Positions 42,997 to 52,219 of a stretch of 64,000 nucleotides of DNA are shown in pieces. The stretch spans positions 1-64,000 of the forward strand of contig NZ_JAHHZF010000006.1 in the NCBI RefSeq assembly GCF_018729455.1. The letters run 5' to 3'. Under the pieces are notes generated by a model. The model had not been told where the DNA came from. It was given only the letters and a program-made list of their open reading frames with translations, and did not search any database. Made by a program: the position numbers and the translations under genes. This DNA is from Prosthecodimorpha staleyi (GTDB lineage: Bacteria > Pseudomonadota > Alphaproteobacteria > Rhizobiales > Ancalomicrobiaceae). Positions within the stretch are counted from its first letter, which is position 1, and every line of letters begins with the position of its first letter.

Positions 42997-43024
42997 CCGG
43001 GTGTGATCACGCGATCGCACCCGG
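42997..43024 (-). promoter_or_regulatory. Intercistronic hairpin after the system 1 substrate-binding-protein gene
   Basis: Arms 42997-43008 and 43013-43024 (12 bases, 11 paired) with a 4-base loop begin 11 bases after the substrate-binding-protein stop and precede LivG. Such stem-loops often protect the 5' message or reduce read-through, so that binding protein is made in excess over the membrane parts. Confidence 0.6.
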
Positions 43025-43034
43025 CGATGGCAAC

Positions 43035-44270
43035 TCAGCGCTTGTTCTTGATCGGGACCGGCAGGTCCTTGGCCGGGATGGTGGCGACCCATTCGAGCAG
43101 GTCGGTATCGGTGGCGCCGGCCTTGATGCGCCAGTGATACATGTCCTGCATCGCCTGATGGTCCTCCTTGCGGAAGGTCATCGTGCCCTTCGGGGTCTCG
43201 AAGGAGAGCCCCTCCATGGCGGCGATCAGCTTCTCGCTGTCGGTCGATCCGGCCTTGGTCAGGCCGGCCACCAGGGCCGCGGCGGCCGAGAAGCCGCCGG
43301 CGACGAAGAAGTCCGGCGGAGCGTTGAAACGCTTCTGGTATTCGGTCTTCAGCCAGTCGTTCTGCGGGTTCTTGGGGAAGCCGTAGTAGTAGTAGATGCC
43401 GCCCTCGGTGCCCGCGAAGGCCTTCCAGGCCGCCATGGCCGGCAGGATGTTGCCGCCCGGCGCCAGCGCGATGCCGAAGCGCTCGGGCTTCATGTCGACG
43501 AACTTGGCGAGCGGATGCGCGCCGGCCCAGATGAAGGCGATGACGCGCTTGCCGGGCTTCTCCTTCAGTGCGCCGAACAGGCGCTCGGCGGAGGGCGCGA
43601 AGTCGGCCGTGTTGCCGGCGGCATATTCCTCCGAGACGATCCTGGCCTTCGGGCGGATCGCGGCGAGCGCCTCCTTGAAGGCGGCGACGCCGTCGCGGCC
43701 GAAGGCCGTGTCGAGCGCCATCATGCCGATCGAGACCTCCTCGCCGGCGGGGATCGCGGCTGCGGCCGCATAGGCGTCCTGCGTGGAGGACCGGCCGGTG
43801 CGAAACACGTAGCGGTTCCACTTCTCGCCGGTGATCGAATCGGCGACCGCCGGCTCGACGATCAGCACCTTCTTGAACTCCTCGGCAACCGGCAGCATGG
43901 CCAGCGCGATCGGGGAGCCGGTGGTGCCGACCGCCACGTCGGCCTTGTCGTCGCCGTAGCATTCCTCCAAGAGCGACTTGCCGCGGTCGGGCTTCAGCTG
44001 GTCGTCCTTGACCAGGACGGTCAGCTTGTCGGCGCCGACCTGCATCGTGCCCTTGGTCAGGAATTCCAGCCCCATCATGAAGCCGTTCTCGGTCTGCTTG
44101 GCATAGGCCTCCAGCGCGCCGGTCTTGCCGGCGATCAGGCAGACCTTGATCTCCTTGGCGGTCGCCGGCGCGGCGAAGACGGCGGCCGAGCCCAGCAGGG
44201 CAGCGGCGACGGCCGCGCCGAGCGGCGCGGTCCTGGCGGGAATGCGGATTGCGGACCAGCGAGCGGACAT
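43035..44270 (-). CDS. Periplasmic substrate-binding protein, LivK-like (system 1)
   Basis: A 411-residue periplasmic-binding protein of the Leu/Ile/Val family. A Sec signal covers residues 1-40 (ALLGSAAVFAAPATA, cut before KEIKV). The mature part opens with the first strand IKVCLIAGKTGALEAYAKQ. No lipobox Cys is present. GGGAGG before the ATG at 44270 sets the start. It is first in the liv operon and divergent from the TetR-led acyl-CoA operon. The likely cargo is therefore the acid that operon degrades. It is clearly different in sequence from the system 2 binding protein, so the two take different substrates. Confidence 0.9.
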   Translation of the reverse strand: MSARWSAIRIPARTAPLGAAVAAALLGSAAVFAAPATAKEIKVCLIAGKTGALEAYAKQTENGFMMGLEFLTKGTMQVGADKLTVLVKDDQLKPDRGKSLLEECYGDDKADVAVGTTGSPIALAMLPVAEEFKKVLIVEPAVADSITGEKWNRYVFRTGRSSTQDAYAAAAAIPAGEEVSIGMMALDTAFGRDGVAAFKEALAAIRPKARIVSEEYAAGNTADFAPSAERLFGALKEKPGKRVIAFIWAGAHPLAKFVDMKPERFGIALAPGGNILPAMAAWKAFAGTEGGIYYYYGFPKNPQNDWLKTEYQKRFNAPPDFFVAGGFSAAAALVAGLTKAGSTDSEKLIAAMEGLSFETPKGTMTFRKEDHQAMQDMYHWRIKAGATDTDLLEWVATIPAKDLPVPIKNKR

Positions 44271-44390
44271 TTTCACCTCCCGGATCGAACCGCCGGCCCA
44301 AGGCCCTGTTGCGGCTCGCATTTCCTCGGTTCGGACTCGTGCCGTTGCGGCTTTCGCGTCGCCTCGGGTCGATCAAAGTCGGACCAGATT

Positions 44391-44404
44391 TGACACTTGA
44401 GTCA
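44391..44404. promoter_or_regulatory. Candidate TetR operator between liv system 1 and the acyl-CoA operon
   Basis: TGACACTTGAGTCA is a near-perfect 14-bp palindrome (six of seven pairs match) overlapping a TTGACA element. It lies midway between the divergent substrate-binding-protein and TetR starts, where a regulator could control both directions. Confidence 0.45.
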
Positions 44405-44497
44405 TGTTTCAGGTGAAGCTATCGTTACCCCGTTCGGCCGTCAAGGTCGGGCGCGCCGAAGGGTCCGGGAGAGACCGCCGGCAGGGAGAGACGACAG

Positions 44498-45127
44498 ATG
44501 CAGGAGCGCGCAAGCGAAGCGCCGCTGCCGAGGCCAAAGACCTCGCGCGGCGAAGCGACCCGGCAGAAGCTGATCGACGCGGCCATCCGCGAGATCGGCC
44601 GGCGCGGCTTCGCGGACGCCTCGGTGGCCGGCATCACCCAGGAGGCGGGCGTCGCGCAGGGCACCTTCTACGTCTACTTCCGCTCCAAGGAGGAGGTCTT
44701 ACGCGAACTCGTGCTGCGCATGGGCCGGCGGCTGCGCCACTTCCTGACCCAGGCGACGACCGGCGCGGCCGACCGGCTGGAGGCCGAACGGCTCGGCCTC
44801 GTCGCCTTCCTGCGCTTCGTGCGCGACAATCCGGACCTCTACCGGATCGTCGCCGAGGCCCAGTTCGTCGATTTCGAGGCCTACCGGCGCTATTACGACG
44901 ATTTCGCCGCGGCCTACGAGGAAGTCCTGAAGGCCGCCGTCGGGCGCGGCGAGATCAGCCCCGGCCATTCCGGCGTGCGGGCCTGGGCCCTGATGGGCAT
45001 CGCCGACATGGTCGGCCAGCGCTACGCGCTGTGGGACGATCAGGCCTCGCTCGAGGAGATCGCCGCAGCCGGTTACGACCTGATCGCCCACGGACTGTCG
45101 CCGAAGCCGGCGGGAGACGCCCGATGA
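44498..45127 (+). CDS. TetR-family regulator of the acyl-CoA operon
   Basis: A 209-residue TetR regulator. The N-terminal helix-turn-helix region runs TRQKLIDAAIREIGRRGF through VAGITQEAGVAQGTFYVYF (about 20-65), with the TFYVYF end-motif of the family. A helical ligand-binding domain follows. It is first in a six-gene operon, overlapping the PaaG-like gene by four bases (ATGA). Relatives in this position usually sense acyl-CoA thioesters and repress the operon until substrate appears; that role is inferred. Confidence 0.93.
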   Translation: MQERASEAPLPRPKTSRGEATRQKLIDAAIREIGRRGFADASVAGITQEAGVAQGTFYVYFRSKEEVLRELVLRMGRRLRHFLTQATTGAADRLEAERLGLVAFLRFVRDNPDLYRIVAEAQFVDFEAYRRYYDDFAAAYEEVLKAAVGRGEISPGHSGVRAWALMGIADMVGQRYALWDDQASLEEIAAAGYDLIAHGLSPKPAGDAR

Positions 45128-45942
45128 GCGCGAGCGATGTTGTCCATCTAAGCGCGAGCGATCTCGTCCGCCTCGACGTGACCGGCGCCGTGGCGCGCCT
45201 CACGCTCGCCCGCCCGGCCCGCCACAATGCCCTGGTGCCGGAACTGGTCGAGGGTCTCGTTGCCGCGCTCGATCGCATCGCCGGCGCCTCGCTCGACGCG
45301 CTCGTGCTGGCCGCGGAGGGCCGCAGCTTCTCGACCGGTGGCGACCTTGCCGGCTTTGCCGCCGTGCCGCGCGGCCAGCGCCGCGCCTATGCGGACCGGC
45401 TCGTCGGCGGGCTCAACCGGGCCATCCTGGCGCTGATCGAGCTGCCCTTCCCGACCATCGCGCGCGTCCAGGGGCCGGTCACCGGCGGCGCGCTCGGTCT
45501 GGTGCTCGCCTGCGATCTCGCCGCCATGAGCCGGGCCGCCTTCCTGGCGCCCTACTATGTCGCGGTCGGCTTCGCCCCGGACGGCGGCTGGACGGCCCTG
45601 CTGCCCGACCGGATCGGCGTCGCACAGGCCCGTGCGATCCAGCTTCTCAACCGCCATGTCGACGCCGACGAGGCCGCCGGGCTCGGCATCGTCACCGCGG
45701 CGGTCGATCCGGAGGCGCTGGATGAGACCGTCGACGGCTGGCTGGCGACGCTGGCCGGCCACGATGCCGGCGCCATCCTGGCGACGCGCGAACTCCTGAT
45801 GCCGGCCGAGGCGACCGCCGCGCTCGCCGCCCGGCTCGCCGCCGAGAAGGCCCGCTTCCTGGAGATGGTCGACGACGACGCCGTCGATGCCGGCCTTGCC
45901 CGCTTCCTCGACGCCCCCCGCATCCGGAAGGTCGAGCCATGA
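45124..45942 (+). CDS. Enoyl-CoA hydratase/isomerase, PaaG-like
   Basis: A 272-residue crotonase-fold enzyme. FSTGGDLAGF and GPVTGGALGLVLACD form the oxyanion hole. The two Glu of classical enoyl-CoA hydratase look replaced (GLVLACD where CELAMMCD is usual, and APYYVAVG). Instead an Asp stands in FAPDGGWTALLP, the catalytic pattern of PaaG-type isomerases. It may shift a double bond rather than hydrate it. The N-terminus contains a 24-base tandem duplication (SASDVVHL then SASDLVRL) ahead of the fold. ATGA overlaps link it to both neighbours. Confidence 0.88.
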   Translation: MSASDVVHLSASDLVRLDVTGAVARLTLARPARHNALVPELVEGLVAALDRIAGASLDALVLAAEGRSFSTGGDLAGFAAVPRGQRRAYADRLVGGLNRAILALIELPFPTIARVQGPVTGGALGLVLACDLAAMSRAAFLAPYYVAVGFAPDGGWTALLPDRIGVAQARAIQLLNRHVDADEAAGLGIVTAAVDPEALDETVDGWLATLAGHDAGAILATRELLMPAEATAALAARLAAEKARFLEMVDDDAVDAGLARFLDAPRIRKVEP

Positions 45943-47447
45943 CGCCGATCCCCGATTTCGCCCGCCGCCGTGCCGAACTGACCCCCGACCGCCTCGCCTT
46001 CGAGGAGATCGCGACGGGCCGCCGCGCCACCTTCGCCGAGGTCGACGCGGCCACGACCCGCATCGCCGCGGTCCTGCGCGCCCGCGGCCTCGCCGACGGC
46101 GCCCGGGTCGCGGTGCTGTGCCTCAACACCGCGCGCTTCTTCGAGATCCTGTTCGCCGCCGCCCGCACGGGCGCCATCCTGGTGCCGCTCAACTGGCGCC
46201 AGACCCCGGCCGAACTGATCCCGATCCTCGATGATTGTGGCGCCGGCCTCCTGATCCACGACGCCGCGACGGCCGAGCTCGCCGCGGCCCTCGGCCCGGT
46301 CGCGCGTCTGTCCTTCACCGAGTTGGAGGTCGAGATGGCCGCCGCGGCGCCGGAGGCCCCGACCGGCGCTCTACCCGGCTGGCCGGCCGACCGGGTCTGG
46401 TACCTGCTCTACACCTCCGGCACGACCGGAAAGCCCAAGGCCGTGATCCAGACCGCCGGCATGGCACTCGCCAATGCGGTCAACATTGCCCAGGCGACGC
46501 AGCTGCGCGAGACCGATGTCACGCTGAACGTCCTGCCGCTGTTCCACACCGCCGGCATCAACCTGCACGCCCTGCCGGTCTTCCTGTGGGGCGCCGCCAG
46601 CCTGGTCATGCCGCGCTTCGATGTCGATGCGACGGTCCGGCTGATCGCGGACGGGCGGTTGACGCTGTTCTTCGGCGTCCCGGCGCTCTACCAGGCGATC
46701 GCGCTGCACGCCGATTTCGACCGGCTCGACGTGTCGCGCCTGCGCCACTGGGGCTGCGGCGGCGCGCCCCTGCCCGAGCCGCTGATCCGGTTGTTCCTCG
46801 ACCGCGGCGCCCGGGTCTGCAACGGCATGGGCATGACCGAGACCGGCCCGACCGTGTTCCTGATGGACCCGGAGCAGGCACCGAACAGGATCGGCTCGGT
46901 CGGCAAGCCGCAGGTGCTGGCCGAGGTCCGCATCGTCGGGCCGGACGGCGCCGACCTGCCGGACGGCAGCGTCGGCGAACTCCTGTTCCGCGGCCCGGCC
47001 GTGACGCCCGGCTATTTCGGCAACCAGCCAGCCACCGAGGCCGCCTTCGCGCCCGGCGGCTGGCTGCGCTCGGGCGATGTGGGCCGTCGCGATGCCGACG
47101 GCTATTACTATATCGTGAGCCGGATCAAGGAGATGTACATCTCCGGCGGCGAGAACGTCTATCCGGCCGAGGTCGAGGCGGTGCTCGACGCCCACCCGGC
47201 CGTTCTGGAGGCCGCGGTCGTCGGCGTGCCGGATGCACGCTGGGGCGAGGTCGGCCATGCCGTCATCCGGCTCAGGCCCGGCGCCAGCCTGGATGCCGAG
47301 GCCCTGCGCGCCCATGCCCGCGCCCGCCTCGCCGCCTACAAGGTGCCGAAATACGTGACCGTCGTCGAAGACTATCCGCGCACCGCCGCCGGCAAGGTGC
47401 AGAAGCACCTGCTCGCCCGCAGCCTGGCCCCGGAGACCGCACCATGA
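45939..47447 (+). CDS. AMP-forming acyl-CoA ligase
   Basis: A 502-residue ANL enzyme. A3 is LLYTSGTTGKPKA (about 156-168), A5 NGMGMTETGP (about 293), A7 RSGDVG (about 377), and A10 TAAGKVQKHL has the catalytic Lys (about 483). GGENVYPAEVE is the typical hinge. It would activate the acid taken up by the neighbouring transporter. It overlaps the genes on both sides by four bases. It differs from the ligases at 5507 and 10878 and has the standard length for a CoA ligase. Confidence 0.92.
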   Translation: MTPIPDFARRRAELTPDRLAFEEIATGRRATFAEVDAATTRIAAVLRARGLADGARVAVLCLNTARFFEILFAAARTGAILVPLNWRQTPAELIPILDDCGAGLLIHDAATAELAAALGPVARLSFTELEVEMAAAAPEAPTGALPGWPADRVWYLLYTSGTTGKPKAVIQTAGMALANAVNIAQATQLRETDVTLNVLPLFHTAGINLHALPVFLWGAASLVMPRFDVDATVRLIADGRLTLFFGVPALYQAIALHADFDRLDVSRLRHWGCGGAPLPEPLIRLFLDRGARVCNGMGMTETGPTVFLMDPEQAPNRIGSVGKPQVLAEVRIVGPDGADLPDGSVGELLFRGPAVTPGYFGNQPATEAAFAPGGWLRSGDVGRRDADGYYYIVSRIKEMYISGGENVYPAEVEAVLDAHPAVLEAAVVGVPDARWGEVGHAVIRLRPGASLDAEALRAHARARLAAYKVPKYVTVVEDYPRTAAGKVQKHLLARSLAPETAP

Positions 47448-47833
47448 CCGGCCCCGCCGCCTTCACGCTGGACTGGACGCCGACCCAGGCGGAGTTCGAC
47501 GCCTTCGCGAAGGTGTCCGGCGACGACAACCCGATCCATGTCGACCCCGCCTTTTCGGCCCGCACCCGCTTCGGCCGGACCGTGTCGCACGGCATGCTGA
47601 TCTACGCCAAGGTCTGGGGGCTGATCCGCAGCCGGCTGCCGGTCGGCCCGCAGGTCGCCCAGACGCTGGTCTTCGCCCATCCGACCTATGCCGGCGAGAC
47701 GGTCCGCATCGAGGTCGCCGAGATCGGGCGCGACGCGGCCGGCATCCGCCTCGCGGTCGCGGCGCGGCGCATCGAAGACGGTGCCAGCGGCCTGGAGGGC
47801 GAGGCGCTGTTCGCCTGGGAGGCAGCACGATGA
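47444..47833 (+). CDS. MaoC-like (R)-specific enoyl-CoA hydratase
   Basis: A 129-residue hotdog-fold protein. FAKVSGDDNPIHVDPAFSA is a full hydratase-2 motif with the catalytic Asp and His, followed by FGRTVSHGMLIYAK on the central helix. The family adds water to trans-2-enoyl-CoA. Its four-base overlaps with the ligase before and the second hotdog gene after suggest that the two hotdog proteins are subunits of one enzyme, as in other MaoC heterodimers. Confidence 0.9.
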   Translation: MTGPAAFTLDWTPTQAEFDAFAKVSGDDNPIHVDPAFSARTRFGRTVSHGMLIYAKVWGLIRSRLPVGPQVAQTLVFAHPTYAGETVRIEVAEIGRDAAGIRLAVAARRIEDGASGLEGEALFAWEAAR

Positions 47834-48222
47834 GGATCGGCGCCCGCGTCTCCGTCTCGCGCGTCTTCGAGCCGGCCGAGATCGCCGCCTTCCACAGCCT
47901 CGCCGGGGCGCCGGAGGCCGATGCGTCGACGGTCCCTGAGCCGCTCGTCGCCGGCATGATCTCCTACCTGCTCGGCGTCGAACTGCCCGGCCGCGGCACC
48001 AACTATCTGAAGCAGTCGCTCGATTTCCATCATGCCGCCCCGGCGTCGCGCACGCTGGTGGCGAGCGTCGAGATCACGCGGCTGCGGCCCGAGAAGCATC
48101 TCTGCGACCTCGCCACCACGATCGTCGACGCCGACGGCCGATTGATCGCGACCGGGCGGGCGCTGGTCTATGTCGAGGATGTCGCCGCCGGCGACTCGGC
48201 CGTCGACCGGGAGGCCTCGTGA
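47830..48222 (+). CDS. Second hotdog-fold protein without the hydratase motif
   Basis: A 130-residue hotdog protein. The overall pattern (VSRVFEPAEIAAFHSLAG, VAGMISYLLGVELPGRGT, then YLKQSLDFHHAAP) matches MaoC relatives, but the Asp-His motif GDxNPxH is replaced by APEADAST. It is therefore probably the non-catalytic partner that completes the substrate tunnel of the preceding hydratase. Such split catalytic/structural MaoC pairs are known in actinobacteria. Overlaps of four bases on each side support equal synthesis. Confidence 0.85.
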   Translation: MRIGARVSVSRVFEPAEIAAFHSLAGAPEADASTVPEPLVAGMISYLLGVELPGRGTNYLKQSLDFHHAAPASRTLVASVEITRLRPEKHLCDLATTIVDADGRLIATGRALVYVEDVAAGDSAVDREAS

Positions 48223-49070
48223 CCGCGGCCGCCCTCTCCGCCCCGATCCCGCCGCTGCGGGCCGTCGCGCATTTCGATCGCGGCGCCGGCCGGCCGGTCG
48301 TCTTCCTGCACGGCTGGGCGACCCATGGCGGGTTCTTCCGGTTCCAGGAGCCCCTGGCGGGGCCCGACCGGCGCCTGATCGCGCTCGATCTGCCGGGTCA
48401 CGGCGCCGCCCGCGCCGAAGGCCGCCCGGTCGTCTTCGCCGATCTGGCACCGGCGGTCGCGGACTGGCTCGAGGGCGCCGGGCTCGACGGCGTCGTGCTG
48501 GTTGGCTGGTCGATGGGGGCAAGCGTCGCCTTCGACCTGATCGCCCGCTTCGGCTTGGACCGGATCGCCGGCCTCGTCGTGATCGACATGACCGCCCGCA
48601 TCCTCGATGCGCCGGGCTGGACCCACGGCCTCGCCGGCGGCCTGACACCGGCCCAGGTCGAGCGGGCCAGTGCCGCCATGCGGGCGAATTGGCCGCGCCA
48701 GGCCGAGCGCGTGGTCGAGCGCCTGTTCGCGCCCGGCCGGCGCACCGACACGGCCGACCTCGCCGGCTTCATCGAGGCGATCGAAGCCGCCGACGGGGCC
48801 GCCATGGCGTCGCTGTGGTCGACGCTCGCGACGACCGACTTCCGCAGCCTGCTGCCGCGGATCGACCGGCCCGCGCTGGTCGTGACCGGCGCCGAGAGCC
48901 GCCTCTATCGGCCGGATGTCGGCGTCGCCATGGCGCAGGCGCTGGCCCGGGGCCGCCATGTCGCGATCGAGGGCGCCGGCCACGCGCCGCAGATCGAAGC
49001 ACCCGCCGCCTTCAACCGCGTGCTGGCAGATTTCATCGCGAGCCTGAACGATCAGGATCAGCAGCCATGA
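48219..49070 (+). CDS. Alpha/beta hydrolase, last gene of the acyl-CoA operon
   Basis: A 283-residue hydrolase starting at a GTG that overlaps the previous stop (GTGA). LHGWATHGGFF is the oxyanion strand, GWSMGASVAF holds the nucleophile Ser, the acid lies in VTGAESRLYRPD, and EGAGHAPQIE holds the His. The length and lid region (about 130-190) resemble BioH-type and thioesterase-like members. Release of a product acid from CoA or ring-product hydrolysis are both possible. No hairpin is visible after its stop; the next 281 bases lead to the second liv operon. Confidence 0.88.
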   Translation: MTAAALSAPIPPLRAVAHFDRGAGRPVVFLHGWATHGGFFRFQEPLAGPDRRLIALDLPGHGAARAEGRPVVFADLAPAVADWLEGAGLDGVVLVGWSMGASVAFDLIARFGLDRIAGLVVIDMTARILDAPGWTHGLAGGLTPAQVERASAAMRANWPRQAERVVERLFAPGRRTDTADLAGFIEAIEAADGAAMASLWSTLATTDFRSLLPRIDRPALVVTGAESRLYRPDVGVAMAQALARGRHVAIEGAGHAPQIEAPAAFNRVLADFIASLNDQDQQP

Positions 49071-49351
49071 CGGACCAGAGCTATGCGTCGATCGCATCAT
49101 ACCGCATTGCAGCAGAGACAATTCGGAGAGGCATAGTGTTGGATCCTCGGACAACAGAGCGGGCGTGCGCGGCGGGTGCCGAACCCGTGCCGAACATTTG
49201 CGCGCCCACAATCGCCTTTCCGCTTTACCGGTTTGGGCGGGATCGCTAGTTTCCGCCACAACATCTTCATCGGCCTGGACTTTCCGTCACAAGTCCAGGG
49301 CCCAAGCGGGCCTCAGACCCGCACCGAGGAAACGGTTCCCCGAGGAGCGCC

Positions 49352-50108
49352 ATGGCTGCAGCCGACGCCGTCCCCATTCTCGTAGCGGAAGGTCTGACCA
49401 AGACCTTCGCCGGCTTCACCGCCGTCAACAATGTCAACCTCTCGGTCCGGCGCGGGACCATCCACGCGCTGATCGGCCCGAACGGCGCCGGCAAGACGAC
49501 CTGCTTCAACCTGCTGACCAAGTTCCTCACCCCGTCCGGCGGGCGCATCCTCTACAAGGGCGAGGACATCACGGGCCTGAAGCCGGCCGATGTGGCGCGC
49601 CTCGGGCTGATCCGCTCGTTCCAGATCTCGGCGGTCTTCCCGCACCTGACCGCGCTCGAAAACGTCCGCGTCGCCCTGCAGCGCCAGCGCGGCAATTCGT
49701 TCGACTTCTGGCGCTCCAAGTCGGTGCTCGGCGTCTACGACGCGCGCGCGGCCGAACTCCTGGAGGATGTCGGCCTGGCCGAGTTCATCCATTCCCGCGC
49801 GGTCGAGCTCTCCTACGGCCGCAAGCGCGCCCTGGAGATCGCCACCACGCTGGCGCTCGACCCGGAAATGATGCTGCTCGACGAACCGATGGCCGGCATG
49901 GGCCACGAGGACATCGAGCGGATCACGGCGCTGATCCGCCGCGTCGCCGCCAACCGGACCGTGCTGATGGTCGAGCACAATCTGAGCGTCGTCGCCGAAC
50001 TCTCGGACACCATTACGGTCCTGACCCGCGGCCAGGTGCTGGCGGAGGGCGACTACGCGACCGTGTCGACCAATCCGGCGGTGCAGCAGGCCTATATGGG
50101 GGATGCCG

Positions 50109-50116
<8 letters not shown>
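49352..50116 (+). CDS. ABC ATPase, LivG-like (system 2)
   Basis: A 254-residue ATPase with GPNGAGKT as Walker A, LSYGRKRALEIA as the shortened signature and MLLDEPMAGMG as Walker B. FQISAVFPHLTALEN is the LivG insertion. GAGGAG before the ATG at 49352 sets the start. It is first in the plus-strand operon LivG-LivF-SBP-LivH-LivM. This gene order differs from system 1, where the binding protein comes first, so the two are not a simple recent duplication. Confidence 0.93.
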
Positions 50117-50825
<709 letters not shown>

Positions 50826-50852
50826 TCGGCCGAGCAAGAGAGGAAAGAGCCC

Positions 50853-52076
50853 ATGCAGTCTCGCACCATCACCGCGCTGCTCGCCGCCGTTGCGGCGACC
50901 GCGCTGACCGTCGGTTCCGCGGCGGCGCAGGACAACAAGACCGTCCGCATCGGCAACCTGTCCGACCAGTCCGGCCTCTATGCCGATCTCGGCGGCCCGG
51001 GTTCGACGCTGGCCGCCCAGATGGCGATCGAGGATTCCGGCCTCCTCGCCAAGGGCTGGAAGATCGACGTGATCGCCGGCGACCACCAGAACAAGCCCGA
51101 CGTGGGCACCAACATCGCCCGCCAGTGGTACGACGTCGACAAGGTCGACGTGATCGTCGACACGCCGAATTCCGGCGTCGCGCTCGCCGTCAACCAGGTC
51201 ACCCGCGAAAAGAACAAGGCGTTCCTGAATTCCGGCGCCGCCACCTCGGACCTGTCCGGCAAGGCCTGCTCGCCCAACACCGTCCACTGGACCTACGACA
51301 CCTGGATGCTGGCGCACGGCACCGGCGAGGCGGTGGTGAAGTCGGGCGGCGACAGCTGGTTCTTCCTGACCGCCGACTATGCCTTCGGCCACGCACTTGA
51401 GCGCGACACGACCGAAGTCGTCAAGGCCAACAAGGGCACCGTCACGGGCGCCGTCCGCCATCCGCTCAACACCGCCGACTTCTCGTCCTTCCTGCTGCAG
51501 GCGCAGTCGTCCAAGGCCAAGATCATCGGCCTCGCCAATGCCGGCGGCGACACCACCAACTCGATCAAGCAGGCCTCGGAATTCGGCATCACCGCCGGCG
51601 GCCAGAAGCTCGCCGCGCTGCTCCTGTTCCTGCCCGACGTGCACGCCCTCGGCCTGCAGGTCGCCCAGGGCCTGACCTTCACCGAGACTTTCTACTGGGA
51701 CCTGAACGACCAGACCCGGGCCTTCTCCAAGCGCTTCTCCGAGCGCATGAAGAACAAGATGATGCCGTCGATGGTCCATGCCGGCGTCTATTCGGCCGTG
51801 CTGCACTATCTGAAGGCGATGGAGACCTTCGGCGGCAATCCCGGCGACGGCGCCAAGGTGGTCGCCAAGATGAAGGAGATGCCGACCGACGACGCGCTGT
51901 TCGGCAAGGGCACGATCCGCGCCGACGGCCGCAAGCTGCACCCGGCCTATCTGTTCGAAGTCAAGAAGCCGGCCGAGTCGAAGGGTCCCTGGGACTACTA
52001 CAAGCTGGTCGCCACCATCCCGGCCGACAAGGCCTTCCGGCCGACCGCCGAGGGCGGCTGCCCGCTCGTGAAGTGA
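50853..52076 (+). CDS. Periplasmic substrate-binding protein, LivK-like (system 2)
   Basis: A 407-residue binding protein. Residues 1-25 form a Sec signal (MQSRTITALLAAVAATAL, cut after GSAAA before QDNKT). VRIGNLSDQSGLYADLGGPG opens the mature part. The sequence after SGAATSDLSGKACSPNTVHW resembles the Liv-type proteins that bind aromatic or other carboxylates rather than leucine, but the ligand cannot be fixed. GAGAGGA lies 8-14 bases before the ATG. A hairpin follows the stop before LivH. Confidence 0.92.
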   Translation: MQSRTITALLAAVAATALTVGSAAAQDNKTVRIGNLSDQSGLYADLGGPGSTLAAQMAIEDSGLLAKGWKIDVIAGDHQNKPDVGTNIARQWYDVDKVDVIVDTPNSGVALAVNQVTREKNKAFLNSGAATSDLSGKACSPNTVHWTYDTWMLAHGTGEAVVKSGGDSWFFLTADYAFGHALERDTTEVVKANKGTVTGAVRHPLNTADFSSFLLQAQSSKAKIIGLANAGGDTTNSIKQASEFGITAGGQKLAALLLFLPDVHALGLQVAQGLTFTETFYWDLNDQTRAFSKRFSERMKNKMMPSMVHAGVYSAVLHYLKAMETFGGNPGDGAKVVAKMKEMPTDDALFGKGTIRADGRKLHPAYLFEVKKPAESKGPWDYYKLVATIPADKAFRPTAEGGCPLVK

Positions 52077-52096
52077 TCGCGCGCACGATCTGATCC

Positions 52097-52131
52097 CGGC
52101 TGCGGGGCCGGTCCGCCGAGCCCCGCCGCCG
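52097..52131 (+). promoter_or_regulatory. Intercistronic hairpin after the system 2 substrate-binding-protein gene
   Basis: Arms 52097-52108 and 52120-52131 pair at 11 of 12 positions and start 21 bases after the binding-protein stop. It occupies the same place as the hairpin in system 1, supporting a shared role in keeping binding-protein mRNA more abundant. Confidence 0.55.
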
Positions 52132-52219
52132 TCCGGTCTCGGCCGGCCCGCCTCCCGCGGGACCGGCCGGTCCGCCCGCCGTTTCAGCGACATCCCGGAA
52201 CCCGGTGCCCGGAGCCGCC

